Of a DNA stretch of 64,000 bases, positions 36,545 to 45,355 are shown piece by piece. The notes under the pieces are model-generated. The model did no database searches and was not told the DNA's origin. It was given only the letters and a program-made list of their open reading frames with translations. This stretch comes from Candidatus Gastranaerophilales bacterium. Its GTDB lineage: Bacteria; Cyanobacteriota; Vampirovibrionia; Gastranaerophilales; JANQFW01. Each line of letters begins with the position of its first letter. Position 1 is the stretch's first letter. The stretch spans positions 1-64,000 of the forward strand of contig JANQFW010000038.1 in the NCBI GenBank assembly GCA_028277625.1. Reading direction: 5' to 3'. A program made the position numbers and the translations under genes.

Positions 36545-37474
36545 CTATATATTAGAAGTAAAGCTTTGTTCATCATCCTCAAGCTCTGATATGTCAATAC
36601 TAGACTCTTCTTCGTCTTGCTGTTGTTGATACTGCATTGGTAAATCAATTTCAATTCCTGAAACTTCTTCTTCAATCATCTCAATGTCTTTTTTGCCATA
36701 CTCTTTAATACGGCCATCTTCTAGCTTAACTGCAACTTTACCATTTAAAAAGTGCAAAGAGCAAACTCTACCAATACCATCAGGTGTCATAACACCACTT
36801 CCAACAGGTGGCATACCTACCGCAGCCTCAATGTATGTAGAATATTCGTAATTTAAGCAACATAACAGTCTGCCGCAACAACCTGAGATTTTACCGGGAT
36901 TTATAGGCATTCCCTGATCTTTCGCAAGTTTTATATTAATTGATGTAAAGTCCTTTATAAAAGTACAACAGCACAAAGAATTTCCACACAAACCCATACC
37001 TTCGATTATAGAAGTCTCATCCCTAACTCCTATGTGACGAAGGTCGATTCTTACCTTTCTAAATGTCTGAGTTAAGTCTTTAAGCAGATCTCTAAAGTCA
37101 ATCCTGTGAGGTGCTGTAAAATAAAATGTAAGCTTCCTTCTGTCTAATGTATATTGAGCTTTTACAAGGCGCATTGCAAGTTTATGCTTTTCAACTAATT
37201 CCTGGGTTTTACTGAAAGCATATATTTCCCGCTCCTCGTTTTCTTTATAAATTTCCTCATCTTCTTTACTAAGTACTCTTATAAAATCTACTGGATCTGG
37301 AAGCTTATCACCCCATTTTTTTATGACACAACCGGGTATCCTTTTTGCTCTGGCTACTTCCTCGCCTTTTTCTGTTCTTATCACAACCAGTTGCATATGC
37401 TCAACATTTGCAGACCCTGGTACAGAAAGAGGATGCAGCCTATTCTTTAATAATCTTACCCCATACTTATACAT
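36545..37474 (-). CDS. ricT: PSP1-domain protein, RicT (YaaT)-like
   Basis: RicT-type proteins bind Fe-S clusters with RicA/RicF and affect RNase Y in Bacillus. The PSP1 C-terminal domain and Cys cluster are clear: GLCGNSLCCCTF and SGCCGRLLCCLNYE, nine Cys in all within about 55 residues. The C-terminus carries an acidic Asp/Glu/Gln tail. It is 309 aa. No dnaX/holB neighbour, which often accompanies it in Firmicutes, is seen. Function in this organism is inferred. Confidence 0.85.
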   Translation of the reverse strand: MYKYGVRLLKNRLHPLSVPGSANVEHMQLVVIRTEKGEEVARAKRIPGCVIKKWGDKLPDPVDFIRVLSKEDEEIYKENEEREIYAFSKTQELVEKHKLAMRLVKAQYTLDRRKLTFYFTAPHRIDFRDLLKDLTQTFRKVRIDLRHIGVRDETSIIEGMGLCGNSLCCCTFIKDFTSINIKLAKDQGMPINPGKISGCCGRLLCCLNYEYSTYIEAAVGMPPVGSGVMTPDGIGRVCSLHFLNGKVAVKLEDGRIKEYGKKDIEMIEEEVSGIEIDLPMQYQQQQDEEESSIDISELEDDEQSFTSNI

Positions 37475-37891
37475 ATTAATTAATTCCTTTTGACTAGTTT
37501 AGTTTGAAATTTTATCTTCATAACTATTATACGATTTAATTTAAATAAATAAAATTAAATATTTATTTTCTGAAAAAAAGTATAAAATATAAAGATTTTA
37601 TAAAGCCTACATTGTGTACATGATAAACTTATTATATAGGTAAAAATCGGCTATACTAACTCTAAAATACATTTCAGATTATTAAATCTTATTAAATTTT
37701 ACAAAATAACCTATATCCTAAAAAGAGTAATCTTGAATTTGATTTTGAAGCAGTGTAAGTACTTTATACTGATGTAAAATTGAGGTATATAAAGCTTCTG
37801 AATTTCCAAGTAAACATAAACACTAATAGAGCTTATATCGGGTAGATTAAAATGGTGATAATCATCATCAAAGGTAGAACAGGTGGTAGTA
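37475..37891. other. Divergent intergenic region with upstream element
   Basis: 417 bp. Contains copy 6 of the dispersed element (37652-37766) and a roughly 125-bp leader before the aminotransferase start. The shadow ORF here is not a gene. Confidence 0.5.
37652..37766 (+). promoter_or_regulatory. Dispersed upstream element, copy 6
   Basis: TATACTAACTCTAAAATA, then CATTTCAGATTATT, spacer, CCTAAAAAGAGTAATCTTGA and ATTTTGAAGCAGTGTAAGTA. It is in the orientation of the downstream aminotransferase, 125 bp before its start. Confidence 0.6.
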
Positions 37892-39010
37892 ATGATTCCA
37901 ATATTAGACTTAAAAGAACAATACAAAAGTATGCAGAAAGACATAAATAAAGCAGTGCTAGACGTAATGCAATCAGGCAGCTATATTCTAGGTAAAAACC
38001 TTAGTACATTAGAGTCAGAAATTGCTTCATACTGCGAGTCAGAACATGCAGTAGGTGTAGCGTCAGGCACAGATGCATTACATCTAGCACTAAGAGCTTT
38101 AGACATTGGTCCTGGTGACGAGGTGATTACAGTATCATTTACTTTTGTGGCAACAGTTGAAGTAATTGCTTTAACCGGAGCAACTCCTGTATTCATAGAA
38201 GTAGATGAAAATACATTTAATCTGGCCTATAGGGATTTAGAGAAAAAAATAACCCCTAAAACAAAAGCTATTATACCTGTTCATCTTTACGGCCAAGCTG
38301 TTGATATGTCTCCAATTTTAAAAGCTGCAAAAAAATATGACTTATATGTAGTAGAAGATTGTGCTCAAGCAATAGGCAGTACTTATAAAGGCAAAAAGGT
38401 TGGATCTTTAGGTGATATGGGATGTTTTAGTTTCTTTCCTACAAAAAACTTAGGCTGCTTTGGTGATGGCGGGATGATAACAACAAATAGCAATTACCTT
38501 GCAGATAAGCTTAAAGTTCTAAGAAATCACGGAAGTCAAACCCGTTATTACCATGATGAAATAGGCTTGAACAGCAGATTGGACGAAATACAGGCAGCTA
38601 TTTTAAGAGTAAAGCTTCCTTACCTTGACGGGTGGAATAAAAAAAGAAGAGAAGTTGCAAATTACTATAATCAATTGCTACAAGATGTAGAAGAAGTTAA
38701 AATACCTTATGAATTAGACGACACATATTGTATTTATAATCAATACACAGTACAAGTTCCAAATAGAGATAAAATCAATCACGACATGCGTGAGAAAAAC
38801 ATAATGTCAATGATTTACTATCCTGTTCCACTACATTTACAGAAGGCTTATAGCTATTTAGGCTATAAAGAAGGTGATTTACCTATTACTGAAGCACTAT
38901 CAAATGTTGTGTTATCATTACCTAATTTCCCTGAGATAACGCAAAAACAGCAAGAAACTGTCGTAGAAACTTTAAAAAATGCAATTATAAAAACAAAAGC
39001 AACAGTATAG
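37892..39010 (+). CDS. DegT/DnrJ/EryC1-family aminotransferase
   Basis: PLP enzyme making amino sugars on nucleotide-sugar precursors. The PLP Lys lies in FFPTKNLGCFGDGG; VGVASGTDALHLALRAL and VVEDCAQAIGSTY complete the signature. The ORF-track GTG start is 9 nt upstream of an ATG preceded by AGGTGG; the ATG gives MIPILDLKEQYKSM, the family's normal start. It likely supplies a cell-surface glycan sugar, but no glycosyltransferases are adjacent. Confidence 0.9.
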   Translation: MIPILDLKEQYKSMQKDINKAVLDVMQSGSYILGKNLSTLESEIASYCESEHAVGVASGTDALHLALRALDIGPGDEVITVSFTFVATVEVIALTGATPVFIEVDENTFNLAYRDLEKKITPKTKAIIPVHLYGQAVDMSPILKAAKKYDLYVVEDCAQAIGSTYKGKKVGSLGDMGCFSFFPTKNLGCFGDGGMITTNSNYLADKLKVLRNHGSQTRYYHDEIGLNSRLDEIQAAILRVKLPYLDGWNKKRREVANYYNQLLQDVEEVKIPYELDDTYCIYNQYTVQVPNRDKINHDMREKNIMSMIYYPVPLHLQKAYSYLGYKEGDLPITEALSNVVLSLPNFPEITQKQQETVVETLKNAIIKTKATV

Positions 39011-39029
39011 CATTTATAACACACTTAAA

Positions 39030-39069
39030 ACATAGCAAAAGACTGAATTATGTCAGTCTTTTGCTATGT
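39030..39069. terminator. Bidirectional terminator (aminotransferase / Usp)
   Basis: A perfect 17-bp stem ACATAGCAAAAGACTGA / TCAGTCTTTTGCTATGT with a 6-nt loop between convergent genes. T-richness is modest on both sides, but the stem is very stable. Confidence 0.8.
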
Positions 39070-39084
39070 CTATTTAATTATTTT

Positions 39085-39966
39085 TTATTTTAAAAGCAAA
39101 ACTGCCCTGGTTGCATATTCATAAACTCTGGCGCTAACGCTACCTATGATGAAGTCTTGAATTTTATTTCGTGAATGAGCACCTAATATAATGACACCTG
39201 CATCCAAGGATTCGGCTTCTTTTATTACTGTGTCAGAAATGTGCCCCATAGAAGAGTAACGCTTAGTTACATTACATCCATCTGCGACTAATTGCTTGTT
39301 AATCTCAGCCATAAACTCATCAGCCACAATTTTAGATTCTTCTAAGATTTTGTCAACATCAGTGTAAACATAAGAATCAGGAGGAATAATTTCATATATA
39401 GGAGGTATTACATGCAATAAATTTATATGAGATCTACCTTTTGCAACAAAGTTAGGTAAGTTTGCAGCTGCCTTTTTTGTAGATTCAGTATTATCGGCGG
39501 CAAAGATGACATTAAAATCTTTATCATCAGCTACGTCAGTATCTCTTTTTATTACAAGAACAGAACTTTTACAGCTTCTTGATACTTTATAGTTTACACT
39601 GCCAAGCAGCAGCTTTTCTAGGTTTGATTTACCATGTGCACCCAATGAGATCAAATCATAGTGATTGTTTGACTGCTCACGCAATATTTCTCTTACGGCA
39701 TCGCCTTCTCTGCTAATAAACTTATAGTTTATCTTTTTTTGCTCTAGATAATCTTCTACTAAAGCAAATTCAGATTTTCTGGCTTCGTGCCCTAAATATT
39801 CATCGGGGTTTTTATAGAAAATCTCTTCTTCTATAGGGTTAGCTTCGTTGACATTTAGTAGTGTTAGCTCCAGGTTTTCATGCCCAATTATGTTTAGAGT
39901 GTTTTTTACTATTTTTTTGGCAAAATCAGGTTCATCAATTGGGATTAAGATCTTTCTCTCGCTCAT
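39085..39966 (-). CDS. Tandem universal stress protein
   Basis: Two UspA domains (about 1-150 and 155-293). The first has the ATP-binding GAHGKSNLEKLLLGSVNYKV; the second has GAHSRNKIQDFIIGSVSARV, matching the G-2x-G-9x-G(S/T) pattern. Such proteins respond to starvation or redox stress and may bind ATP or a small-molecule signal. AGGAGG precedes ATG by 8 nt. Transcribed alone. Confidence 0.9.
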   Translation of the reverse strand: MSERKILIPIDEPDFAKKIVKNTLNIIGHENLELTLLNVNEANPIEEEIFYKNPDEYLGHEARKSEFALVEDYLEQKKINYKFISREGDAVREILREQSNNHYDLISLGAHGKSNLEKLLLGSVNYKVSRSCKSSVLVIKRDTDVADDKDFNVIFAADNTESTKKAAANLPNFVAKGRSHINLLHVIPPIYEIIPPDSYVYTDVDKILEESKIVADEFMAEINKQLVADGCNVTKRYSSMGHISDTVIKEAESLDAGVIILGAHSRNKIQDFIIGSVSARVYEYATRAVLLLK

Positions 39967-40114
39967 GGCATTGACCTCCTAATAATTCTTATACATATAT
40001 TAACAATATTTTGAGGGTAGAATTCACCCACTAAATGGTAGTATCTCTAAAAAGTTAAGATTTATAAAGTTAGCAAATTAGATAAATAAAATTTGAAATC
40101 CATAAACAATCTGT

Positions 40115-40128
40115 GCAATTATAATTGC
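40115..40128. repeat. 14-bp perfect palindrome upstream of nusB
   Basis: GCAATTATAATTGC in the roughly 270-bp gap before nusB. A possible operator; no further support. Confidence 0.25.
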
Positions 40129-40238
40129 GGGGGATTAACTAATTAAAATTAAAGTTCTTACTACTTTAAAAAAGTTTTTCTTTGAGCTTTAATAACAATG
40201 AAAAATCATATTTTTTTATAGAAAGAAAGGTTGAACAC

Positions 40239-40931
40239 GTGAATGCTCGCAGAGCGGCTAGAGAATTAGCGATAATCATATACTCCCAATTATTAAAAAA
40301 CAAACATGATTTGCAAAACAAAGATTTGCAAGCTTTAATATTAGAGTCAATACGTACATTGACCAAAAATGAAGAAAATGAACTCAAGCAGTCCATCGTA
40401 GAGGTGTTTAAAATTAAAGAATTCATAGAGAACTATGAATTTGAACACCCTAATAACTTGAAGAAGCCTATAGGTTCTAAGCTGATACCTGTATCAATAC
40501 CTCTGACATCTGATATGATAGGCCGCATTGATACTATTTTAAATGCAGCAGACAGAGCTTTATCTGCTATTGAAATTGCTGAATTTAATGCATTAAGTGA
40601 GAAACAAGAGGTAAAAGATTACGTCTTAAAACTTATTAATACGTACAAAGAAAACAGAAAAACAATTAATGAACAAATAGACAAGTACTCTAAAGGTTGG
40701 AATATAGAACGGTTAATACGTATTGACCGACATATTTTAAGAATTGCAGTAACTGAAATGTTTTTCTTTGATGATATACCAACGAGAGTATCAATAGATG
40801 AAGCTGTTGAATTAGCAAAGAAATACAGCAGTGAAGAGAGTTCAAGTTTTATTAATGGCATTTTAAGAAAAATAGTTGACGGAAATAAATTGCCTGAACA
40901 ACAAACCTTGAGGGGTAAGCGTGGTGTTTAA
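40239..40931 (+). CDS. nusB: Transcription antitermination factor NusB
   Basis: All-helical RNA-binding factor for rRNA antitermination. The conserved N-terminus is NARRAARELAIIIYSQ, and RIDRHILRIAVTEM plus PTRVSIDEAVELAKKYS are family hallmarks. The TTG start in the ORF track adds 19 unsupported residues; GTG at 40239, after AAAGG, matches the usual start and gives 230 aa. There is a roughly 70-residue insert compared with E. coli NusB, as in cyanobacterial homologues. It overlaps ftsY by 11 bp. Confidence 0.93.
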   Translation: MNARRAARELAIIIYSQLLKNKHDLQNKDLQALILESIRTLTKNEENELKQSIVEVFKIKEFIENYEFEHPNNLKKPIGSKLIPVSIPLTSDMIGRIDTILNAADRALSAIEIAEFNALSEKQEVKDYVLKLINTYKENRKTINEQIDKYSKGWNIERLIRIDRHILRIAVTEMFFFDDIPTRVSIDEAVELAKKYSSEESSSFINGILRKIVDGNKLPEQQTLRGKRGV

Positions 40932-41991
40932 TCTATTCAAGAAAAAAGAAAATCAGCAACAAGTAGATAACAAACAAGATATTTTAAAGCCAGAAGAGCA
41001 AGCAGAAAATCTTGATAAGGATAAAAGAGATGAGCTTTCTCTTGAAGGAACTTGTATTAACGAAAAGCTTGATGCTGAAGATTCTTTTGCAATTTCTGTA
41101 GGGAACCTAAAAGAAAAAGTATCTAAAACAAGCGAAGGTCTTGTATCATCAATAATCTCTTTTGCTACAGGCGCAGAAACAATTGATGATGACATGCTTG
41201 ATGAAATAGAAGATAAATTAATAGTAGCTGACATCGGTATGGATACTGCTGTTGAAGTTATTGAAAAAATTCGTGAGAAAAAGAATTCTATTAGGCCGGA
41301 GCAGCTTAAGGATATCTTTAAGCAAGAGTTTGCACAGATTTTAAAAGAAGCAGGTTCTAATAAGATTAATCTGAAAGAAAATCAGCTGAATATAGTCTTA
41401 GTAACCGGGGTAAACGGAGTTGGCAAAACTACATTAATTGGCAAATTGGCGCACCGCTACAAAAGTCAGAACAAAAAAATTATTATAGCTGCTGCTGATA
41501 CCTTTAGAGCTGCGGCTCAAGAACAATTAGAAATTTGGGCAGAAAGAGCAGGCGTAGATATAGTAGGGAAATATGATTCTGACCCGGCAGCTGTAGTATT
41601 TGATGCTATTAAAAAAGCTAAAGATGACTGTGCGGATATTGTTATTGTTGATACTGCCGGGCGATTACACAATAAATTCAACTTGATGGAAGAATTAAGA
41701 AAGATAAAAAAAATTATAGATAGAGAAGCACCTGATGCATTATCTGAGTCTATCCTTGTTATTGATGCAAATACGGGACAAAATGGTCTTAAGCAAGCTC
41801 AGGTATTTAAAGAAGCTGTTGATTTAACATCTGTGGCGGTGACCAAGCTGGATGGTTCTGCAAAGGGCGGTATAGTAATTGGCATATCAAAAGAGTTAAG
41901 CTTGCCGGTAAAGTTAATAGGTGTTGGCGAAAAAATCAGTGACCTTAAAGATTTTAATGCGGAAGATTTTGTTTCAGCGGTGTTTGACTAA
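40921..41991 (+). CDS. ftsY: SRP receptor GTPase FtsY
   Basis: Docks SRP-ribosome complexes at the membrane. An acidic N-terminal linker (about 60 residues) is followed by the NG domain: TGVNGVGKTTLIGKLAH (G1), DTFRAAAQEQLE, DTAGRLHNKFN and TKLDGSAKGG. 356 aa. The start is GTG at 40921 after GAGGGG, overlapping the nusB stop. It lies next to ffh, a logical pairing of the two SRP GTPases. Confidence 0.97.
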   Translation: MVFNLFKKKENQQQVDNKQDILKPEEQAENLDKDKRDELSLEGTCINEKLDAEDSFAISVGNLKEKVSKTSEGLVSSIISFATGAETIDDDMLDEIEDKLIVADIGMDTAVEVIEKIREKKNSIRPEQLKDIFKQEFAQILKEAGSNKINLKENQLNIVLVTGVNGVGKTTLIGKLAHRYKSQNKKIIIAAADTFRAAAQEQLEIWAERAGVDIVGKYDSDPAAVVFDAIKKAKDDCADIVIVDTAGRLHNKFNLMEELRKIKKIIDREAPDALSESILVIDANTGQNGLKQAQVFKEAVDLTSVAVTKLDGSAKGGIVIGISKELSLPVKLIGVGEKISDLKDFNAEDFVSAVFD

Positions 41992-42009
41992 TAATAGAGG
42001 TAAGTTAGG

Positions 42010-43404
42010 ATGTTTGATTCGTTATCAGATAGATTACAAGATATAATCAGAAAAACTTCCGGGAATGATAAACTTTCGGATGATAATATAAGCGATACTC
42101 TTAGAGAAATAAGACGTGCCCTGCTAGAGGCTGATGTTAGTTTAAGAGTAGTAAAATCCTTTATATCTAAAATAAAAGACAAGGTGGCCGGTGAAGAGGT
42201 TACTAAGAGTGTAACTCCGGGGCAACAACTGGTAAAAATTGTTTATGACGAACTTGCTGAGTTGATGGGTGGAAGCAACACCCCTATGTCTAATGAGGGT
42301 AAACCTAATATAATAATGTTATTTGGTTTACAGGGTTCGGGTAAGACAACCACTGCCGGCAAATTAGCTATAAAACTGAGAAAAGAAAACAGAAATCCGT
42401 TGTTAGTTGCTGCTGATGTTTATCGTCCTGCGGCTATCAAACAGTTGCAAACAATTGGAAAGCAGATAAATATTCCTGTATTTACTATTGATAATAGTTC
42501 TGATGTTAGAAGTATTGTATCTTCTGCGGTGGTGCATGCTAAAGAGAATGGTTTTAACACCCTTATTGTTGATACTGCCGGGCGTTTGCAAATAGACAAT
42601 GAGCTTATGGCTGAGTTGGTTATTTTAGAAAGATTATTTGAACCTGCTGAAAAGCTTCTTGTTATTGATGCTATGACAGGTCAGGAGTCTATTAACGTTG
42701 CTGAGTCGTTTAATGAGCATTTGGATGTTACCGGTGTTATTCTTTCTAAGCTGGATGGTGATGCTCGTGGTGGTGCGGCGCTTAGTATAGCTCATGCAAC
42801 GGGTAAGCCAATTAAATTTATTGGGATGGGCGAAAAGCTTGATGCTTTAGAGGCTTTTTATCCTGATAGGATGGCTCAAAGAATCCTTGGAATGGGTGAT
42901 ATTGTTAGCCTTGTAGAAAAAGCTCAGGAGAATTTTGATATTGAGTCTGCTAAAGAGCTGGAAAAGAAAATGAGAAAGAGTGAGTTTTCGCTTGAAGACT
43001 TTATGAAAATACAGAAACAAATGAAGTCTCTTGGCTCTATGGATCAGATACTTGGGATGCTACCTATACCCGGGCTTAATAAAGATGCTAGGCAGGAAAT
43101 TGCACATGTGGGTGAAACACAGCTAAAAAGAATTGAGGCTTGTATTCATAGTATGACTCCTGAGGAAAGAAGAAAGCCGGAGATTATTAAAAGCAGTAGA
43201 AAGAAAAGAATTGCCGGTGGGTGTGGATTGCCTATTGACGAAATTAACAGGTTTTTAAAAGAATTTGATAATATGAGAAAAATGATGAAGCAAATGGCTG
43301 ATATGACATCTACGATGAGAAAAAATCCTAAAAAGATGAGTAATATGATGAATATGCCTGGCGGATTAGGTGCACTAAAAGGCAAATTTCCCCCCTTCAA
43401 ATAA
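42010..43404 (+). CDS. ffh: Signal recognition particle protein Ffh
   Basis: GTPase that binds 4.5S RNA and signal peptides. Domains: N (1-85), G with FGLQGSGKTTTAGKLA, DTAGRLQ and SKLDGDARGG, then the Met-rich M domain with GCGLPIDEINRFLKEF and MMKQMADMT. 464 aa, near the usual size. It follows ftsY by 18 bp. The SRP RNA gene is not visible in this window. Confidence 0.97.
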   Translation: MFDSLSDRLQDIIRKTSGNDKLSDDNISDTLREIRRALLEADVSLRVVKSFISKIKDKVAGEEVTKSVTPGQQLVKIVYDELAELMGGSNTPMSNEGKPNIIMLFGLQGSGKTTTAGKLAIKLRKENRNPLLVAADVYRPAAIKQLQTIGKQINIPVFTIDNSSDVRSIVSSAVVHAKENGFNTLIVDTAGRLQIDNELMAELVILERLFEPAEKLLVIDAMTGQESINVAESFNEHLDVTGVILSKLDGDARGGAALSIAHATGKPIKFIGMGEKLDALEAFYPDRMAQRILGMGDIVSLVEKAQENFDIESAKELEKKMRKSEFSLEDFMKIQKQMKSLGSMDQILGMLPIPGLNKDARQEIAHVGETQLKRIEACIHSMTPEERRKPEIIKSSRKKRIAGGCGLPIDEINRFLKEFDNMRKMMKQMADMTSTMRKNPKKMSNMMNMPGGLGALKGKFPPFK

Positions 43405-43411
43405 AAAAAGA

Positions 43412-43453
43412 CAATGACAATCTCCCTTTTGTAATACAAAAAGTTTGTCATTG
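43412..43453 (-). terminator. Minus-strand terminator of the 43489 gene
   Basis: CAATGACAA / TTGTCATTG stem; read on the minus strand it is followed by TCTTTTTTTATTT. It lies 35 bp after the stop of the 528-aa protein and just beyond the ffh stop. Confidence 0.65.
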
Positions 43454-43480
43454 CAGTCAAAAGTATTTAATTTTCAGATT

Positions 43481-43510
43481 AAGTCCCTTTAATAATGGGG
43501 CTTTTTCTTG
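43481..43510 (+). terminator. Possible ffh terminator overlapping the opposite gene end
   Basis: AAGTCCC pairs with GGGGCTT (one G-U) around 9 nt, followed by TTTTCTTG on the plus strand. It overlaps the 3' end of the convergent gene. Confidence 0.5.
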
Positions 43511-45075
43511 TTTAGTTCTTCTTTTTTAGTACTATTTATGTCTATTATATTAGAATTTTCACTATTATATTCATCTTTTATAATATTTTCTTTTTTATTA
43601 TTTTTAAAAATATTAGTATCGCCTGCTGAAGCAGCATCAGCCACCTTTGCAACAACAGGTATTTCTTTATATGTCTTTATGTTCTCCAGCTTAGAGCTAG
43701 AGCCGGTTTTTACAAGTTTATACTTGCCTAGCTTAAATTTATCAAGCTTATCCCAAGCATTGATATACAGGGCATGTTCCTTTACCTCTTGTTTTGCCTC
43801 TTCCCAAGCCTGTTCGATAAATTTGTTTTGCTCTACGGCGTATATTTTAGTCTCTTTACGCCTCTTAGCTTTGTATATTCGTTCTTCTCTGTCGCGTTCT
43901 TTGCAATCTTTGTAATACTCGTAGTGTTCATTATACATTTGCTCTTCTTTTTCCGGGGTTGCAGGTTCATCTTTCCAGGTCTCATAACTGAAATATTTGA
44001 TTTCGTCTTTTTTGTATGGGTCGTAGTATTTGTTACGGGCTAATCGAAGATAGTCATCTTTTAAACATATATTATGCTTGACTTTTTCGAGTTCAAATTG
44101 GGATTTGCGCACACAACGAACTTTGTAGAGTAGCTCTTTGTGTGCGTCTATTATTCTAATCAGAGGATTGCCTGAGAAACCCTCGTGGTAAGGTGGATAG
44201 GAGATATCTTTAGTGTCTGAACTTGGGCAATCCTTTGGTATTGGAAGATGTACAATTTCTTTAACATCACTATATCCAACCTGGTCCGGGACTTGATCCA
44301 TAAACAAGTCTTGATTCAAGTGTATTTGCTTTAGTTCACTTAATATTTTTTTAGTAACGTTTGTCAGCTTTTTGAATAATCGTTCGCTTTCAGCGGTTTC
44401 TTCCGGTAATTCGTATTCATTGATTGACCAAGGTCTTAGCACTACAAATTCTGTAGGGAATTCTATTTTAAGTTCTGCGAAATCGCGCAGCATCAATGGA
44501 AAAATGTCTGACCATTTATGATAATTATCAAATTTATCTTTTATTATTTCGACTTCTTCGAGGATTCTTTCATTTATTTCACTTAAGGCACTAACGGCCT
44601 TTAGCTGTTTTGTAGAAAATTTTGATCTTATTTCCTCAGGTATAAAAGTCCTTACTAGTGAATAAGTTTTCTTTGCGAGGTCTTTTAATCCTGTTGAATT
44701 TGTTTTAAAGCCTTCCGGTTCTTTGGGTTTTCTTCTGTGCCAATCTTTTGCCTGTTTTCTGTCTTCTATGGCTTCTATTATATTCATTGTAAAGCCTTGA
44801 AGAGTCATGTTTATGAATTCCATTTTTTGAATCAGGGCTTTACTCCACTCTCCGGTGCGCATTATATTCAAAAATTCTTTGCCTACTACATCAAATTCCA
44901 TTTCTGAAGTTTTTATTGCTTCTTCCATTCGACCTTTTAAGCCCATTAGGTTAGCGTTTTTTGTCCAACGGCGCAGGATGACAATTTTATTACGCAGTCT
45001 GTAATATATAATTGCTGCGTATTTATCGTTGTTTTTTTGAGGTTTATCTTCAGCTTTTGCAGGTTTGATTACCAA
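43489..45075 (-). CDS. Charged hypothetical protein, paralogue of the left-edge gene
   Basis: 528 aa, Lys/Glu-rich, mostly helical, no signal peptide, TM segment or enzyme motif seen. N-terminal half is predicted all-alpha (YYRLRNKIVILRRWTKN; LKDLAKKTYSLVRTF). The C-terminal 100 residues carry EQAWEEAKQEVKEHALYI and KFKLGKYKLVK, repeated almost unchanged in the left-edge fragment. Start is TTG behind AAGGGG. It may be a lineage-specific structural or secreted protein. The nearby FKG operon is on the same strand but separated by 280 bp. Confidence 0.65.
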   Translation of the reverse strand: MVIKPAKAEDKPQKNNDKYAAIIYYRLRNKIVILRRWTKNANLMGLKGRMEEAIKTSEMEFDVVGKEFLNIMRTGEWSKALIQKMEFINMTLQGFTMNIIEAIEDRKQAKDWHRRKPKEPEGFKTNSTGLKDLAKKTYSLVRTFIPEEIRSKFSTKQLKAVSALSEINERILEEVEIIKDKFDNYHKWSDIFPLMLRDFAELKIEFPTEFVVLRPWSINEYELPEETAESERLFKKLTNVTKKILSELKQIHLNQDLFMDQVPDQVGYSDVKEIVHLPIPKDCPSSDTKDISYPPYHEGFSGNPLIRIIDAHKELLYKVRCVRKSQFELEKVKHNICLKDDYLRLARNKYYDPYKKDEIKYFSYETWKDEPATPEKEEQMYNEHYEYYKDCKERDREERIYKAKRRKETKIYAVEQNKFIEQAWEEAKQEVKEHALYINAWDKLDKFKLGKYKLVKTGSSSKLENIKTYKEIPVVAKVADAASAGDTNIFKNNKKENIIKDEYNSENSNIIDINSTKKEELNKKKPHY

Positions 45076-45355
45076 GGTTAAGTACCCCTTTTTTATTGTT
45101 CATAACCTACTTAAATTAAATAGAAAATACTTTATGATGGGCATCTGGTAATTAATCAAGTTTTTATAAAGATATAATTTATATTCTTAGTATATATTAT
45201 AACAGTTTTAAAATAGGATTGCATGAAAAAAATCGAATTTTTAGAAAAAGGTGCTACTTTTTTAACATAACGTTACAAGGTTTTATTTTTAGAATTTACT
45301 TGGTTTTATTTTATAACAAAATAATTGCCTGGAAGAGTGGAAATGTTTTTTAGTT
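45076..45355. other. Intergenic region before the FKG operon 3' end
   Basis: 280 bp, A/T-rich. A short hairpin (AAAAAGGT / ACTTTTTT) around 45245 may end the FKG operon on the minus strand. Nothing else is seen. Confidence 0.3.

Noticed and set aside
43508-43915. Plus-strand hydrophobic ORF opposite the 528-aa gene
   Set aside because: Hydrophobic shadow of a Lys/Glu-rich coding strand. The minus frame has a paralogue at the left edge.
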